From Alkalihalobacillus alcalophilus ATCC 27647 = CGMCC 1.3604 (GTDB lineage Bacteria > Bacillota > Bacilli > Bacillales > Bacillaceae_D), in the NCBI RefSeq assembly GCF_000292245.2, contig NZ_ALPT02000004.1:1-64000 (forward strand): a stretch of 64,000 bases of DNA. The letters are read 5' to 3'. Positions 1-7,740 of the stretch are shown here, piece by piece. The position numbers and the translations under genes were made by a program. Below the pieces are notes generated by a model. The model was not told where the DNA came from and made no database searches. It saw only the letters and a list, made by a program, of their open reading frames with translations. Positions within the stretch are counted from its first letter, which is position 1, and the number at the start of each line of letters is the position of its first letter.

Positions 1-31
1 AGCGAACAGGCTCCGCTTTTTATTTAAGGAG
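1..31 (+). repeat. 3' tail of a dispersed palindromic leader element
   Basis: The window opens inside a copy of the element also found at 42735-42951 and, inverted, at 62329-62668. What is visible is the 3' stem arm (AACAGGC), the sequence CGCTTTTTAT and then TTTAAGGAG, which is the ribosome binding site of the next gene. The rest lies outside the window. The arm is of the AACAGGC type, like the module at 62518-62626. Confidence 0.75.
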
Positions 32-42
32 TAAAGATTATT

Positions 43-432
43 ATGATGCAACGTTTTATTGAATTAGGTAGAGGATATTCAGACCTCTATGAATTATTAG
101 AAATCATCAACAGAAATAAAGACAGAGTACGGGCATTCGTACAATTAGATGTCGAAATAGGAACAGCGAAAAAAACATCTTTAGCTGTTGTCTTAGACGA
201 AACAAGTGCTGGTCATTTTATGCCAATATACATTTGTTTGGAGGGAATTCCACAACCTGAGGAAACACCAAATGCCAGGTTTAATCTTTTTAAAGAACAA
301 AGCGAAGAATTAGGGATACCGATTAAACAGTTAGCGGTTAAACCCTCAACCGTTTTTAATGAAAAAGAATTATATTATCAATATTTAATCGGTATTTTAC
401 GATTAAACCGAATCATCCCCCCGCTTTCATAA
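43..432 (+). CDS. small conserved Bacillaceae protein of unknown function (DUF7147-like)
   Basis: A 129-residue soluble protein with no signal peptide or membrane segment. The N-terminus (RFIELGRGYSDLYELLEI) and C-terminus (LYYQYLIGILRLNRIIPP) match my memory of a small conserved family of bacilli, sometimes mislabelled methylthioribose kinase; no kinase motif is visible. The start is the first of two adjacent ATGs, 11 nt after AAGGAG. That AAGGAG is the end of the dispersed leader element at 1-31, so translation may depend on it. The gene converges on the MFS gene at 582. Function unknown. Confidence 0.75.
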   Translation: MMQRFIELGRGYSDLYELLEIINRNKDRVRAFVQLDVEIGTAKKTSLAVVLDETSAGHFMPIYICLEGIPQPEETPNARFNLFKEQSEELGIPIKQLAVKPSTVFNEKELYYQYLIGILRLNRIIPPLS

Positions 433-435
433 AAA

Positions 436-599
436 AGAGGCTAAAACAAAACCCATCTCTAGTATGAAAAGCCGATGACATTTTACTCGTTGTAAAATGT
501 CATCGGCTTTCGTTCTTTTTATTGAAAACGAGAAACAACTAAAATATGTCATTGGACTCGTTTTCTTCTTTCTATAGTTAGTTATGTCCCAGCCTCTCT
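436..599. repeat. dispersed element with GAGGCTGGGACA-like inverted ends and internal hairpin
   Basis: Imperfect inverted ends (AGAGGCTAAAACAAAAC at 436 and the reverse complement of AGAGGCTGGGACATAAC ending at 599) enclose a strong hairpin at about 468-512, stem AAAGCCGATGACATTTTAC. Related copies lie at 21902-21980 and 47137-47427. All three lie between convergent genes, so a bidirectional terminator role is likely. The right end overlaps the MFS gene and encodes its last residues (REAGT) and its TAA stop. Confidence 0.75.
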
Positions 600-1817
600 T
601 CTTTGTCTTTGTTTTTCTCTAGAAAATTTCCGTTTTGCAGGTGGAAGCACTTTCCCTTTGACAATTGCCACATTCATTAATAACAACGCTGCACTAATAA
701 GGAATAAGGCACTCATTGTTGTCATACTAACGACCCAACCACCAAGTACAGGACCTAACATATTTCCTAAATACATCGCACTGTTAGAAAAACCATAGGC
801 CCTGCCTTCCATCCCTTCTGGTGAATGGAGGCGAATGAGAGTATTAACAGCAGGAAGGAGACCTCCTATACATAGTCCTAACATAAACCGCAAGACAATA
901 AGCTGCCAAATATCGGTGACAAAAGCTTGAGGAATCGAAATCATCGCTACCCCGAGCATTGCCCAAACCAAAACATTATGAGCCCCTACTTTATCACCTA
1001 ACCGCCCTAAAAAAGCCGAAGACATCATATTAGAGAAGCCGAGAACAGCGACTGTTAATCCAGCAAAAAAAGCTGTATTTTGAGCAGGTGTTAATTCGGC
1101 TACATAAATCGAAAGCAGAGGGTTAATGCCCATCACCGCTAATTGAATGACAAAAATCACCGTATAAAGAGCAAGTACGGGCTTTTTCTCCGTCACCTTT
1201 TTAAAGTCTTCCATCGTATTCGTCTTTTTCGCTTGTTTATTAGGAGCCTTGAAGTTCTCCCTCACCATAAATAAACAAACAAGTGTCGCTATTAAAATGC
1301 CAAATCCTGTTATGAAAAAAATCATTCGATAACCAAATACTTCTGCCATTAGTCCACCTAATAAAGGTCCTAAAATTCCGCCAGCAACAGCTCCTGATTG
1401 CAAAATACCAAGAGCATAGCCAACCTTGTCTTTAGGCGTATTCGTTGAGACTAAGCCAATTGAGGCAGGAATAAATCCTGACACCATTCCATTTAATAAA
1501 CGGAGTAATAGCAGAGAAATAGGGCCTGTTGCAAAGCCGGTTAAACCAATAATAAGAGCCATTCCAAAACCAGACCGCAAAATCATCATTTTTCGTCCAT
1601 ATCGGTCGGCCATTCGCCCCCAAAATGGGGCAAATAAAAAAGCAGTTAAAAAGTTTGCTCCGAAGATAACCCCCGTCCATAAACCGATCGTGGCTTCATT
1701 TTCTACCCCTAATTCTTTTAAATATAAAGGTAAAAATGGGATAATCATCGTCATCGCACTTGCCACAATAAATTGACAAACAACAAGAATCCATAAATTC
1801 CGTTTCCAATTTTTCAT
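582..1817 (-). CDS. MFS multidrug efflux transporter, MdtG/NorA-like
   Basis: A 411-residue protein with about 12 hydrophobic segments and the MFS signature GRMADRYGRK at residues 67-76 between TM2 and TM3. An antiporter-like glycine-rich stretch (GILQSGAVAGGILGPLLGG) follows in TM5. This arrangement is typical of proton-driven drug exporters of the DHA1 group; the substrate cannot be read from sequence. The basic C-terminal tail (KRKFSREKQRQRR) ends in residues encoded by the inverted end of a dispersed repeat, so the tail length may differ from relatives. It is transcribed alone. Confidence 0.85.
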   Translation of the reverse strand: MKNWKRNLWILVVCQFIVASAMTMIIPFLPLYLKELGVENEATIGLWTGVIFGANFLTAFLFAPFWGRMADRYGRKMMILRSGFGMALIIGLTGFATGPISLLLLRLLNGMVSGFIPASIGLVSTNTPKDKVGYALGILQSGAVAGGILGPLLGGLMAEVFGYRMIFFITGFGILIATLVCLFMVRENFKAPNKQAKKTNTMEDFKKVTEKKPVLALYTVIFVIQLAVMGINPLLSIYVAELTPAQNTAFFAGLTVAVLGFSNMMSSAFLGRLGDKVGAHNVLVWAMLGVAMISIPQAFVTDIWQLIVLRFMLGLCIGGLLPAVNTLIRLHSPEGMEGRAYGFSNSAMYLGNMLGPVLGGWVVSMTTMSALFLISAALLLMNVAIVKGKVLPPAKRKFSREKQRQRREAGT

Positions 1818-2012
1818 TTATCCTCACTTCCTTACTCCCATTATATGTTTCGCCCCACGAAATAATCAACCAAAATGACTTCATTTTCCAAAAACATGAG
1901 GATCTTCTCACTAAAAAGCCCTTTTCTTAGACATAACTAATCACTTCTCAAAGGCATCGTAGTTGACACCGCTTCTGTTCTTTGTGCTGACATTAACTCT
2001 CCCCTAAAACAA

Positions 2013-2046
2013 ACAAAAAAATAACCAAGCATCACCACTTGGTTAA
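2013..2046 (-). terminator. terminator of ylbG
   Basis: On the minus strand, AACCAAG, an 8-nt loop and CTTGGTT are followed by a run of T. The stem begins at the stop codon of ylbG. Confidence 0.75.
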
Positions 2047-2321
2047 ATTCCCATTTTATAATCATATTCTTTTGCTTTATCAGGTTTTGAGTTTTGATAT
2101 TCCGTTTTCACAAAAGGTCGCATCGATGGTTTAACATCTCTAACAAAATGTAACGATTGTAATTTTTCAATGACTTCATCCGTTTTATCTTGATCACAAT
2201 AAAAAATAACGTATTTCATTTTTTTTGATACATATTGAACATTTCCGAATCGTCTTAATTGTCTTGCAAATTTCAATGAGGAAAGCCACACTGCTATGCC
2301 TTGCCTATTACCTACTAGCAT
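2043..2321 (-). CDS. ylbG: YlbG family protein (UPF0298/DUF2129)
   Basis: A 92-residue soluble protein matching YlbG, a small conserved Bacillales family of unknown function. Recognisable features are the RQGIAVWLSSLKFARQLRRFGNVQYVS stretch near the N-terminus and the KYVIFYCDQD beta strand in the middle. As in B. subtilis it lies directly downstream of ylbF; the gap here is about 250 nt and contains the ylbF terminator, so it is probably transcribed separately. No catalytic motif is visible. Confidence 0.88.
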   Translation of the reverse strand: MLVGNRQGIAVWLSSLKFARQLRRFGNVQYVSKKMKYVIFYCDQDKTDEVIEKLQSLHFVRDVKPSMRPFVKTEYQNSKPDKAKEYDYKMGI

Positions 2322-2501
2322 AAATAAGTTTCTCCTTTTTCAATAGGTCTGTAGTCATTTTAGCATTTCCGCCTTAAACGAGCAACATACGATTGTTTTT
2401 CAGATGAACAAACAACAAATAAAAGATCGAAATCCAACTTTCAGACACTAGACAAAGTGCGACTGAATTCCCGACTTCAAATCCATATACCTTTCATCAT
2501 C

Positions 2502-2549
2502 AAAAAAGCTTGTCGACTCTCTCGTGTTCAGAGACTATGCCGACAAGCT
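2502..2549 (-). terminator. terminator of ylbF
   Basis: AGCTTGTCG and CGACAAGCT form a 9-bp stem around a partly paired loop, followed by TTTTTT on the minus strand. Confidence 0.85.
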
Positions 2550-2575
2550 AAAAGACAGTACCTTTGCCTTTTTAT

Positions 2576-3016
2576 TTATCCACAGCTACAAGATCCTCCA
2601 GAACCACACCCACCTGAACAAGACATTTGATCAAAAAATGGGTTTCCTGTTGGAACCTTTATTGTTTGAGAAACAGAATGAGCAATTACCCCACTGACCT
2701 CATTAAGAAGCTGTTCTAATTCCTTCTCGGCTTTTTTAAATGCCATTACAGTCGGAATAAGATCAAGCTTTCGTTTTGTCTGACGAATCGTACTTGATAC
2801 TTCTTTATAATCAGGGTGGTATTTACCGAAGCGCTGGACCTCTTCATACTGATCCTTCAACCGATTAAAATCAGCTATTGCTTTTTGCGCCTCTTTATCT
2901 TGTTCGAGCTGCTTCTTTTTTATCACATAATCCACAAATACTTCTGATTCGGATATCGCTTGTGCGAGCTCAGAAGCTTCATCAATTAAATCTACCATTG
3001 TCATGGTTGCGAGCAT
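2576..3016 (-). CDS. ylbF: YlbF/RicF, subunit of the RicA-RicF-RicT (Y-complex)
   Basis: A 146-residue, mainly helical protein of the YlbF/YmcA family. In B. subtilis, YlbF (RicF) with YmcA and YaaT affects RNase Y-dependent mRNA maturation and also competence, biofilm formation and sporulation; the complex binds iron-sulfur clusters. The C-terminus here (CSGGCGSGGSCSCG) has four cysteines, the family's cluster-binding tail, and the long helical region (residues 30-110) is intact. The start ATG follows GGGGGTGGG at good spacing. The gene has its own terminator. Confidence 0.92.
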   Translation of the reverse strand: MLATMTMVDLIDEASELAQAISESEVFVDYVIKKKQLEQDKEAQKAIADFNRLKDQYEEVQRFGKYHPDYKEVSSTIRQTKRKLDLIPTVMAFKKAEKELEQLLNEVSGVIAHSVSQTIKVPTGNPFFDQMSCSGGCGSGGSCSCG

Positions 3017-3186
3017 TATCCCACCCCCTAGTAATAATTATAACATGTTTGACGATTAGTTCATATTCTAACATATTTCCTCTCACTTTAGGCTTTAAAA
3101 AAAGGAATTGACATCGCCCTCTTACTTGACTATAATTCATTCGACTTCTATAAAAGAAAAACTAATGTATTTATAAGGAGATACGA

Positions 3187-3963
3187 ATGAACTTTGTTAC
3201 TTTTAACCCCTTTCGTACGATCGGCATTCCCAATATTAAATATGTAAAACCTGAGCATATGTTTGAAGATAAAGAAAAAATAATGACAGCTGATTACTGT
3301 TTATTCCCAGAAAATTGGCAAGTTAATTCACTTGTTTACGGAATGAAAAAAAAGATATTTCCAAGCATTCAATCGATTCAACTCGGATTTAACAAAATTG
3401 AAATGACACGTGCCCTTTGGAGTATAGCCCCTCAATATGTACCGAAAACGGTGATTTTAGGAAGAAATCAAGACAATATTGAGAAAGTGCTTCGAGATTT
3501 TGAATTCCCATTTGTTGCGAAAGAAATACGAAATTCAATGGGACGTGGCGTTTATTTAATCGAAAATAGACAACAATTTATCGAATACACCGAAAATAAC
3601 CCTTACTTTTATGTGCAAGAGTTTTTGCCTATCAAACGCGACTTGCGTGTTTGCATCGTCGGTGATGAAGTGATTGCTGCTTATTGGCGTGAAAATGACG
3701 ACTCCTTCAAAAATAATGTCTCACAAGGTGGCGAAATATCCTTTGATAACATTCCAAAAGATGCCTTTCCAATCGTTTTAGACATAGCCAAAACTTTAGG
3801 GATTGATCACGCAGGTTTTGACCTCGTGTTTGTTAATGAACGCCCTTATATTTTGGAATTTAATACATTATTCGGAAATCAAGGCTTCCAACAAATGAAC
3901 ATTTCCGTTGAACAAAAGATTTACCAATATTTAATGAAGCACCAAACAAAATCAGAAGACTAA
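3187..3963 (+). CDS. ATP-grasp domain protein (RimK/YheCD-like)
   Basis: A 258-residue protein with an ATP-grasp core at about residues 95-250. Visible elements are FPFVAKEIRNSMGRGV (ATP-binding lysine and glycine-rich loop), YVQEFLP, RDLRVCIVGDEVIAAYWR and the metal-binding end HAGFDLVF...ILEFNTLFGNQGF. Family members ligate an amino or carboxyl group using ATP; RimK-like and spore-coat YheC/YheD-like proteins are nearest by pattern. The substrate is unknown. The gene is on the opposite strand to ylbE and ylbF and separates them, unlike B. subtilis. RBS AAGGAG is 6 nt from ATG. Confidence 0.8.
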   Translation: MNFVTFNPFRTIGIPNIKYVKPEHMFEDKEKIMTADYCLFPENWQVNSLVYGMKKKIFPSIQSIQLGFNKIEMTRALWSIAPQYVPKTVILGRNQDNIEKVLRDFEFPFVAKEIRNSMGRGVYLIENRQQFIEYTENNPYFYVQEFLPIKRDLRVCIVGDEVIAAYWRENDDSFKNNVSQGGEISFDNIPKDAFPIVLDIAKTLGIDHAGFDLVFVNERPYILEFNTLFGNQGFQQMNISVEQKIYQYLMKHQTKSED

Positions 3964-4142
3964 AAGAGAACAGTCTAGATAAGCAGGCCGGTGAAAAAGT
4001 TAATGGTTCAGACACTCGTGCCATTTTTATGAGACTAGTGAGCACTTTCTTTTCAATTTTATATGTATGCTGCTTAAAAGTTTATAAAAGAGCTTTTGAG
4101 TAGCTTTTTTATTTTCCATCTATTGTAGTCACGTGATGTTCA

Positions 4143-4556
4143 TTGCTCATTACGACGTATTCGCACCGTAATTCCGGCAACGTGGATTTTTCATTACCTA
4201 TCCTACCCTATTCGCACCCTAATCCCGGCAACTCAACTTTTTCATTACCTATTCCTGGTTATTCGCACCATAATCACGTCAACTCGGCTTTTTCATTACC
4301 TATCCTACCCTATTCGCACCTTAATTCCTGCAACTCAACTTTTTCATTACCTATTCCTGGTTATTCGCACCGGAATCACGTCAACTCGGCTTTTTCATTA
4401 CCTATCCTACCCTATTCGCACCCTAATCCCGGCAACTCAACTTTTTCATTACCTATTCCTAATTTTTCGCACCATAATCACGTCAACTCGGCTTTTTCAT
4501 TACCTATCCTACCCTATTCGCACCTTAATTCCTGCAACTCAGCTCCTTCATTACTA
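4143..4556 (+). repeat. array 1 of the 51-nt intergenic tandem repeat (8 units)
   Basis: Eight contiguous units with period exactly 51, anchored by TTCGCACC at 4160, 4211, 4262, 4313, 4364, 4415, 4466 and 4517. Each unit also carries TTTTTCATTACCTAT. Neighbouring units alternate between two subtypes (CACGTCAACTCGGC and CCGGCAACTCAAC), giving a 102-nt higher-order repeat. The array fills the gap between the convergent ATP-grasp gene and ylbE. The open frame through it follows from a period divisible by 3; it has no ribosome binding site and is not called as a gene. Arrays 2 and 3 are at 18553-18805 and 29314-29878. Confidence 0.95.
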
Positions 4557-4593
4557 AACTAAAAAAGCTGAACACGTTCTTACCACTCCGTAA

Positions 4594-4640
4594 CAAAAAA
4601 AGGCCACTCAAAAGGTGCGATTTGACCTTTGAGTAGCCTA
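4594..4640 (-). terminator. terminator of the ylbC-ylbD-ylbE group
   Basis: AGGCTACTCAAAGGT pairs with ACCTTTTGAGTGGCCT on the minus strand, followed by seven T. It lies directly after the ylbE stop. Confidence 0.88.
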
Positions 4641-4643
4641 TTC

Positions 4644-4889
4644 TTATCCTCCCACTGTTGTTTTACCCATTTTAAACATTTCAATCATCATCATGGCGAG
4701 CCCAAGATTATTTTGCATTTTTTCTACTCTTTGTGGCAGTGTTTTCCCGTAAAAATAATTGGCTTCTTTTTCAAGCTCAGGTATTTGATTTGGGTTGCGA
4801 GTCAACTTCCGGTACCAAATTGGGTTTTGCCTCATAAATTGTCTTAATTCAGGCTTTTCTACTAGCAACTGTTGCAATTCAACTCTCAT
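4644..4889 (-). CDS. ylbE: YlbE-like protein
   Basis: An 81-residue protein of the small YlbE family. Visible pattern: a helical N-terminus (LQQLLVEKPELRQFMRQNPIWYRKL) and a C-terminal hydrophobic helix (NLGLAMMMIEMF). It lies 15 nt downstream of ylbD and is probably co-transcribed with it. No function has been assigned to the family as far as I know; the neighbouring coat-type genes suggest sporulation. A strong terminator follows. Confidence 0.85.
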   Translation of the reverse strand: MRVELQQLLVEKPELRQFMRQNPIWYRKLTRNPNQIPELEKEANYFYGKTLPQRVEKMQNNLGLAMMMIEMFKMGKTTVGG

Positions 4890-4904
4890 ACATTCTCACC
4901 TCAA

Positions 4905-5384
4905 TTAATCTTTCCGAAACGAAAAGGAGCGATCAGTTGAACTGGTACTCGATGGGCTTGATGGCTTTTGAAAAGTTTGCATGACATTTTGTACATTTGC
5001 TAAAAGTGAGCTAAACTGTCCTAAATGATTTTGCAAATCCTGAACATTCATTTTGCGAAACATCGAAAATAATTGTCCTAATGTTTCACCTGCTGACTTT
5101 TCTGAACCAGCTGCTGAATCATGTGCTTGAGAAGCGGCATTTGTTGCATTTTCTGAACTCGTTTGCTCTGTTGCTTGAGCTGTTGTTGCTCCCGTCTCTG
5201 GAATTTCCGAAGCTACCGAACGGAGCTGTGTCCATTGCTCATGTTCTGGACCTAAAATCGTCCATTCCTCAAAAAAGCCTTGTAATGTCTTTTCATTCGC
5301 TCTAACTGCTTGCACAATGCCCTGATGTTCCTTAACAAAGGCCTTAAACTGTTGGACGGAAGGATTTAAATTTGAATCTGACAT
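4905..5384 (-). CDS. ylbD: YlbD-like spore coat protein
   Basis: A 159-residue protein matching the YlbD coat family. The N-terminal helix (LNPSVQQFKAFVKEHQGIVQAVRANEKTLQGFFEEWTILGPEHEQW) is conserved; a low-complexity Ala/Thr/Ser/Glu linker (residues 68-100) precedes a helical segment (LGQLFSMFRKMNVQDLQNHLGQF) and a serine-rich end. There is no signal peptide. It probably forms an operon with ylbE. RBS AGGGGAGG lies about 8 nt before ATG. Assignment to the coat rests on the family name in B. subtilis. Confidence 0.85.
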   Translation of the reverse strand: MSDSNLNPSVQQFKAFVKEHQGIVQAVRANEKTLQGFFEEWTILGPEHEQWTQLRSVASEIPETGATTAQATEQTSSENATNAASQAHDSAAGSEKSAGETLGQLFSMFRKMNVQDLQNHLGQFSSLLANVQNVMQTFQKPSSPSSTSSTDRSFSFRKD

Positions 5385-5461
5385 ACAATCGACCTCCCCT
5401 ATGATCCATATCAGTATATTATATTAAGGGTATTTGTCCCGTGTGCATCCTATTATATTCC

Positions 5462-6562
5462 TCATGGAAGCCATGGAGTCATAAAGTTTTGTGTATAATA
5501 ATCCTCGTAGACCCCAACCCCTAAATGAGTAAATTCTTCATGTAATAAGTTAACTCTATGGCCTTCACTATTCAGCCACCCCTCTACAGCTGCTACTCCA
5601 TCAACATAGTGTGCAGCGATGTTTTCTCCAGCTAAACGTGGACGTAATCCCCCTTCTTGAATTCGAGCACTTAAATCACCTGTATTAGGAGAGACGTGGG
5701 AAAAAAATTGATGTTTTTGCATATCCTCACTATGTTTGACCGCCACTTCTGCAATTTCTTGATCCCAAACAAAAGCCTCTAATTGATGTCTAGTTCTCAT
5801 CACATTTGTCACATCAAAAATTTGCTGTTCTTCACCACGCTCTATTCGTTCTTGTTCTTCTGCCGATCTTTCAATTGGTTCTGGTAGCCTACCACGATAC
5901 GAGACCGAATAAGGACGTTGCCTCACTAATATATCTTCATTTAGCACACGTAAGCTCGATAGTTGATTCGTAAATTGATCAAAATAAATTTGAAGCCAGA
6001 CCCCATCTGCATACTGGATTAATGGGCGATTTTTTTTATCTTCTGGACTTAATTCGAATTGAAATTGACCATAAGTAGAATTTGCACTAACCTGCTCATC
6101 AAAATGATAATTTTCATTCATTTCATCATAAGTATCTAATAACTCATAAGGAAGCTCCTCCAACATATCGCCGATAAAATAAGCTGTAACGACCTTCCCA
6201 TCTTCCATTCCAATTTGGAAATAGCTGCTATCAGACTTAGCATAAATAAGCCACTCATAGCCATAAGCGGATAAATCCGTTCGATCAGGCTCACCGAAGT
6301 CTTCTATTACCTCATCCATCGTCTTGCCAATGATTAAATCATCATGATCTAGTTCCTCTGATGCTAATTCTTCTTTTTGCTCCTCATGTTCCTCGATTAG
6401 CTCTTCATCCAAAAGTTCTTCCCCTTCATCAGATGTATTAGGAAGCAACTCTCGCTCTGGGAACCACTCTGTCAGCTTATCCTGATACATATATTCAAAA
6501 ACAGCCACACATGCAAACAGAAAAACAAACACGACAATGATTAGATTTTTCTTTCTCATCAT
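5462..6562 (-). CDS. ylbC: YlbC-like membrane-anchored CAP-domain protein
   Basis: A 366-residue protein with one N-terminal transmembrane or signal-anchor segment (residues 6-25), a Glu-rich linker (45-75), a CAP-associated domain (about 75-215) and a C-terminal CAP/SCP domain (about 245-366). CAP motifs visible are TRHQLEAFVWDQEIAEVAVKHSEDM, FSHVSPNTGDL, GENIAAH and EGWLNSEGHRVNLLHEEF. CAP proteins of bacilli are extracytoplasmic and of uncertain biochemical role. Two tandem ATGs follow GGGGGTGG; the second (6559) has slightly better spacing. It is the first gene of a likely ylbC-D-E group. Confidence 0.88.
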   Translation of the reverse strand: MMRKKNLIIVVFVFLFACVAVFEYMYQDKLTEWFPERELLPNTSDEGEELLDEELIEEHEEQKEELASEELDHDDLIIGKTMDEVIEDFGEPDRTDLSAYGYEWLIYAKSDSSYFQIGMEDGKVVTAYFIGDMLEELPYELLDTYDEMNENYHFDEQVSANSTYGQFQFELSPEDKKNRPLIQYADGVWLQIYFDQFTNQLSSLRVLNEDILVRQRPYSVSYRGRLPEPIERSAEEQERIERGEEQQIFDVTNVMRTRHQLEAFVWDQEIAEVAVKHSEDMQKHQFFSHVSPNTGDLSARIQEGGLRPRLAGENIAAHYVDGVAAVEGWLNSEGHRVNLLHEEFTHLGVGVYEDYYTQNFMTPWLP

Positions 6563-6789
6563 TCCACCCCCTAAAATGACTAAATATCTAACATACCCTT
6601 TCGGATTAAAGAGAAGTATTTCCTTTCTCTATTTCTGTAACCTTCTGTCTAGCTTTATGAATCAGTGTCGAAAAGGTGAAAATATGACTGGATTCCACAA
6701 AAACCTGCGGAATAGATTGCAACTGAAGCCTTTTCATACTATGATAAATAATGGACATAGTAAGTTGAAAAGAAGGAGGTTTTATCAAA

Positions 6790-7137
6790 ATGAAATTCGA
6801 GCATATTGAAATTGCTGATAAAGAATTAAAATTCGAATCATTACACTATGCAGCTGAGTCTTTAGGTTTTGTCCATGCTGAACAATGGGATTACGAACGT
6901 GTTATGTTTGATTTGAAAATACATAACAACCAAGAGATCTACTACCTTCGTGTACCAGCCTACGCTATTAAAGGGGACATCCCTAAAGAAGACACAATCG
7001 TAAAGGTAATGACACCAATTCTTGGTAAATACTATTACCCACACGGTGTGGAATACGCTGGCGAAGATTTCCCAAAAACGGTTGTAGAAAAATGTAATAC
7101 AAAGCTTACTCAATTATTAGAAGCTGTCAATAAGTAA
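6790..7137 (+). CDS. YugN-like family protein
   Basis: A 115-residue soluble protein of the YugN-like family, recognised by HYAAESLGFVHAEQWDYERVMFDLKI, YYLRVPAYAIKGDIP and YYYPHGVEYAGEDFP. No function is established for the family. The ATG follows AAGGAGG with an 11-nt spacer. It is a single gene with its own terminator, read opposite to its neighbours. It occupies the place where B. subtilis has ylbA and ylbB, so the region has been rearranged. Confidence 0.85.
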   Translation: MKFEHIEIADKELKFESLHYAAESLGFVHAEQWDYERVMFDLKIHNNQEIYYLRVPAYAIKGDIPKEDTIVKVMTPILGKYYYPHGVEYAGEDFPKTVVEKCNTKLTQLLEAVNK

Positions 7138-7140
7138 AAA

Positions 7141-7173
7141 AATAAAACCAGGGCTGCCTGGTTTTATTTTTTT
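7141..7173 (+). terminator. terminator of the yugN-like gene
   Basis: AATAAAACCAGG, GCTG loop, CCTGGTTTTATT and a T run immediately after the stop codon. The A tract makes it usable from both sides. Confidence 0.88.
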
Positions 7174-7196
7174 GCTAAAATGTGGACTAGTTATCA

Positions 7197-7667
7197 TCAA
7201 TCTTTAAATTGACGAATCGTCACAATACGAAAGGTACCTTCTGGACTTCTAACTAATTCAAACTCGATATGCCTTGAGACCTCTTCTACTTCTCCATTTT
7301 GATAAGAAAGAGCAACCTTTTCATTGGCCTCAACATAATATTCACTTTCCTCACCAACTAAAACCTCAATCACTTCAAAATCAACCAATTCTTTCGTCGT
7401 CTTTGATTGTTCGAGATCAGAAACATAACGACGAAGACTATGATAATAACTATTATTTGGAATTAAATAATCCTCTAAATAATCAAATCCTTCATTGCCA
7501 ACAGATTTAGTCATATCTGCTTTATAATTCTCAACAAACTCCGCAGCGGCTTCAAAGTCCTCCTCATTATCAACAGGTACGACTTCCATATCACTCCGAT
7601 TATCACTACAGCCAACTAATAAAAAGACAAAGACAACTAAACTAAGCCATTTCCTCAACTTTTCCAA
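7197..7667 (-). CDS. small lipoprotein of unknown function
   Basis: A 156-residue secreted lipoprotein. The signal peptide has a basic start (MEKLRKW), a hydrophobic core and lipobox LLVGC with Cys at residue 20. The mature part is acidic and contains ESEYYVEANEKVALSYQNGEVEEVSRHIEFELVRSPEGTFRIVTIRQFKD, which looks like a compact alpha-beta (NTF2/TcaA-like) domain. It is read alone, convergent with the yugN-like gene. No specific role can be given; proximity to the oxidase genes may be coincidental. Confidence 0.75.
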   Translation of the reverse strand: MEKLRKWLSLVVFVFLLVGCSDNRSDMEVVPVDNEEDFEAAAEFVENYKADMTKSVGNEGFDYLEDYLIPNNSYYHSLRRYVSDLEQSKTTKELVDFEVIEVLVGEESEYYVEANEKVALSYQNGEVEEVSRHIEFELVRSPEGTFRIVTIRQFKD

Positions 7668-7696
7668 ACCCCTTTGTTTGATTTCCTATTTCGCAT

Positions 7697-7731
7697 GTTA
7701 AAAAGACCTCAGTAAAACAACTGAAGCCCGA
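7697..7731 (-). terminator. probable terminator of ctaM
   Basis: On the minus strand GCTTCAGT, a 7-nt loop and ACTGAGGTC lead into TTTT. Moderately strong. Confidence 0.6.
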
Positions 7732-7740
7732 CATTCTTTT

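Noticed and set aside
4143..4556. CRISPR array
   Set aside because: Units are contiguous; the less conserved part is shared between units and not unique spacers. No cas gene is present. The same holds for the arrays at 18553 and 29314.
4143..4562. 139-codon frame with repeats like YSHRNFDLPTFSLPIP
   Set aside because: It is the 51-nt array read in one frame. Period divisible by three keeps it open; there is no ribosome site, and array 2 has the opposite orientation and a different frame.
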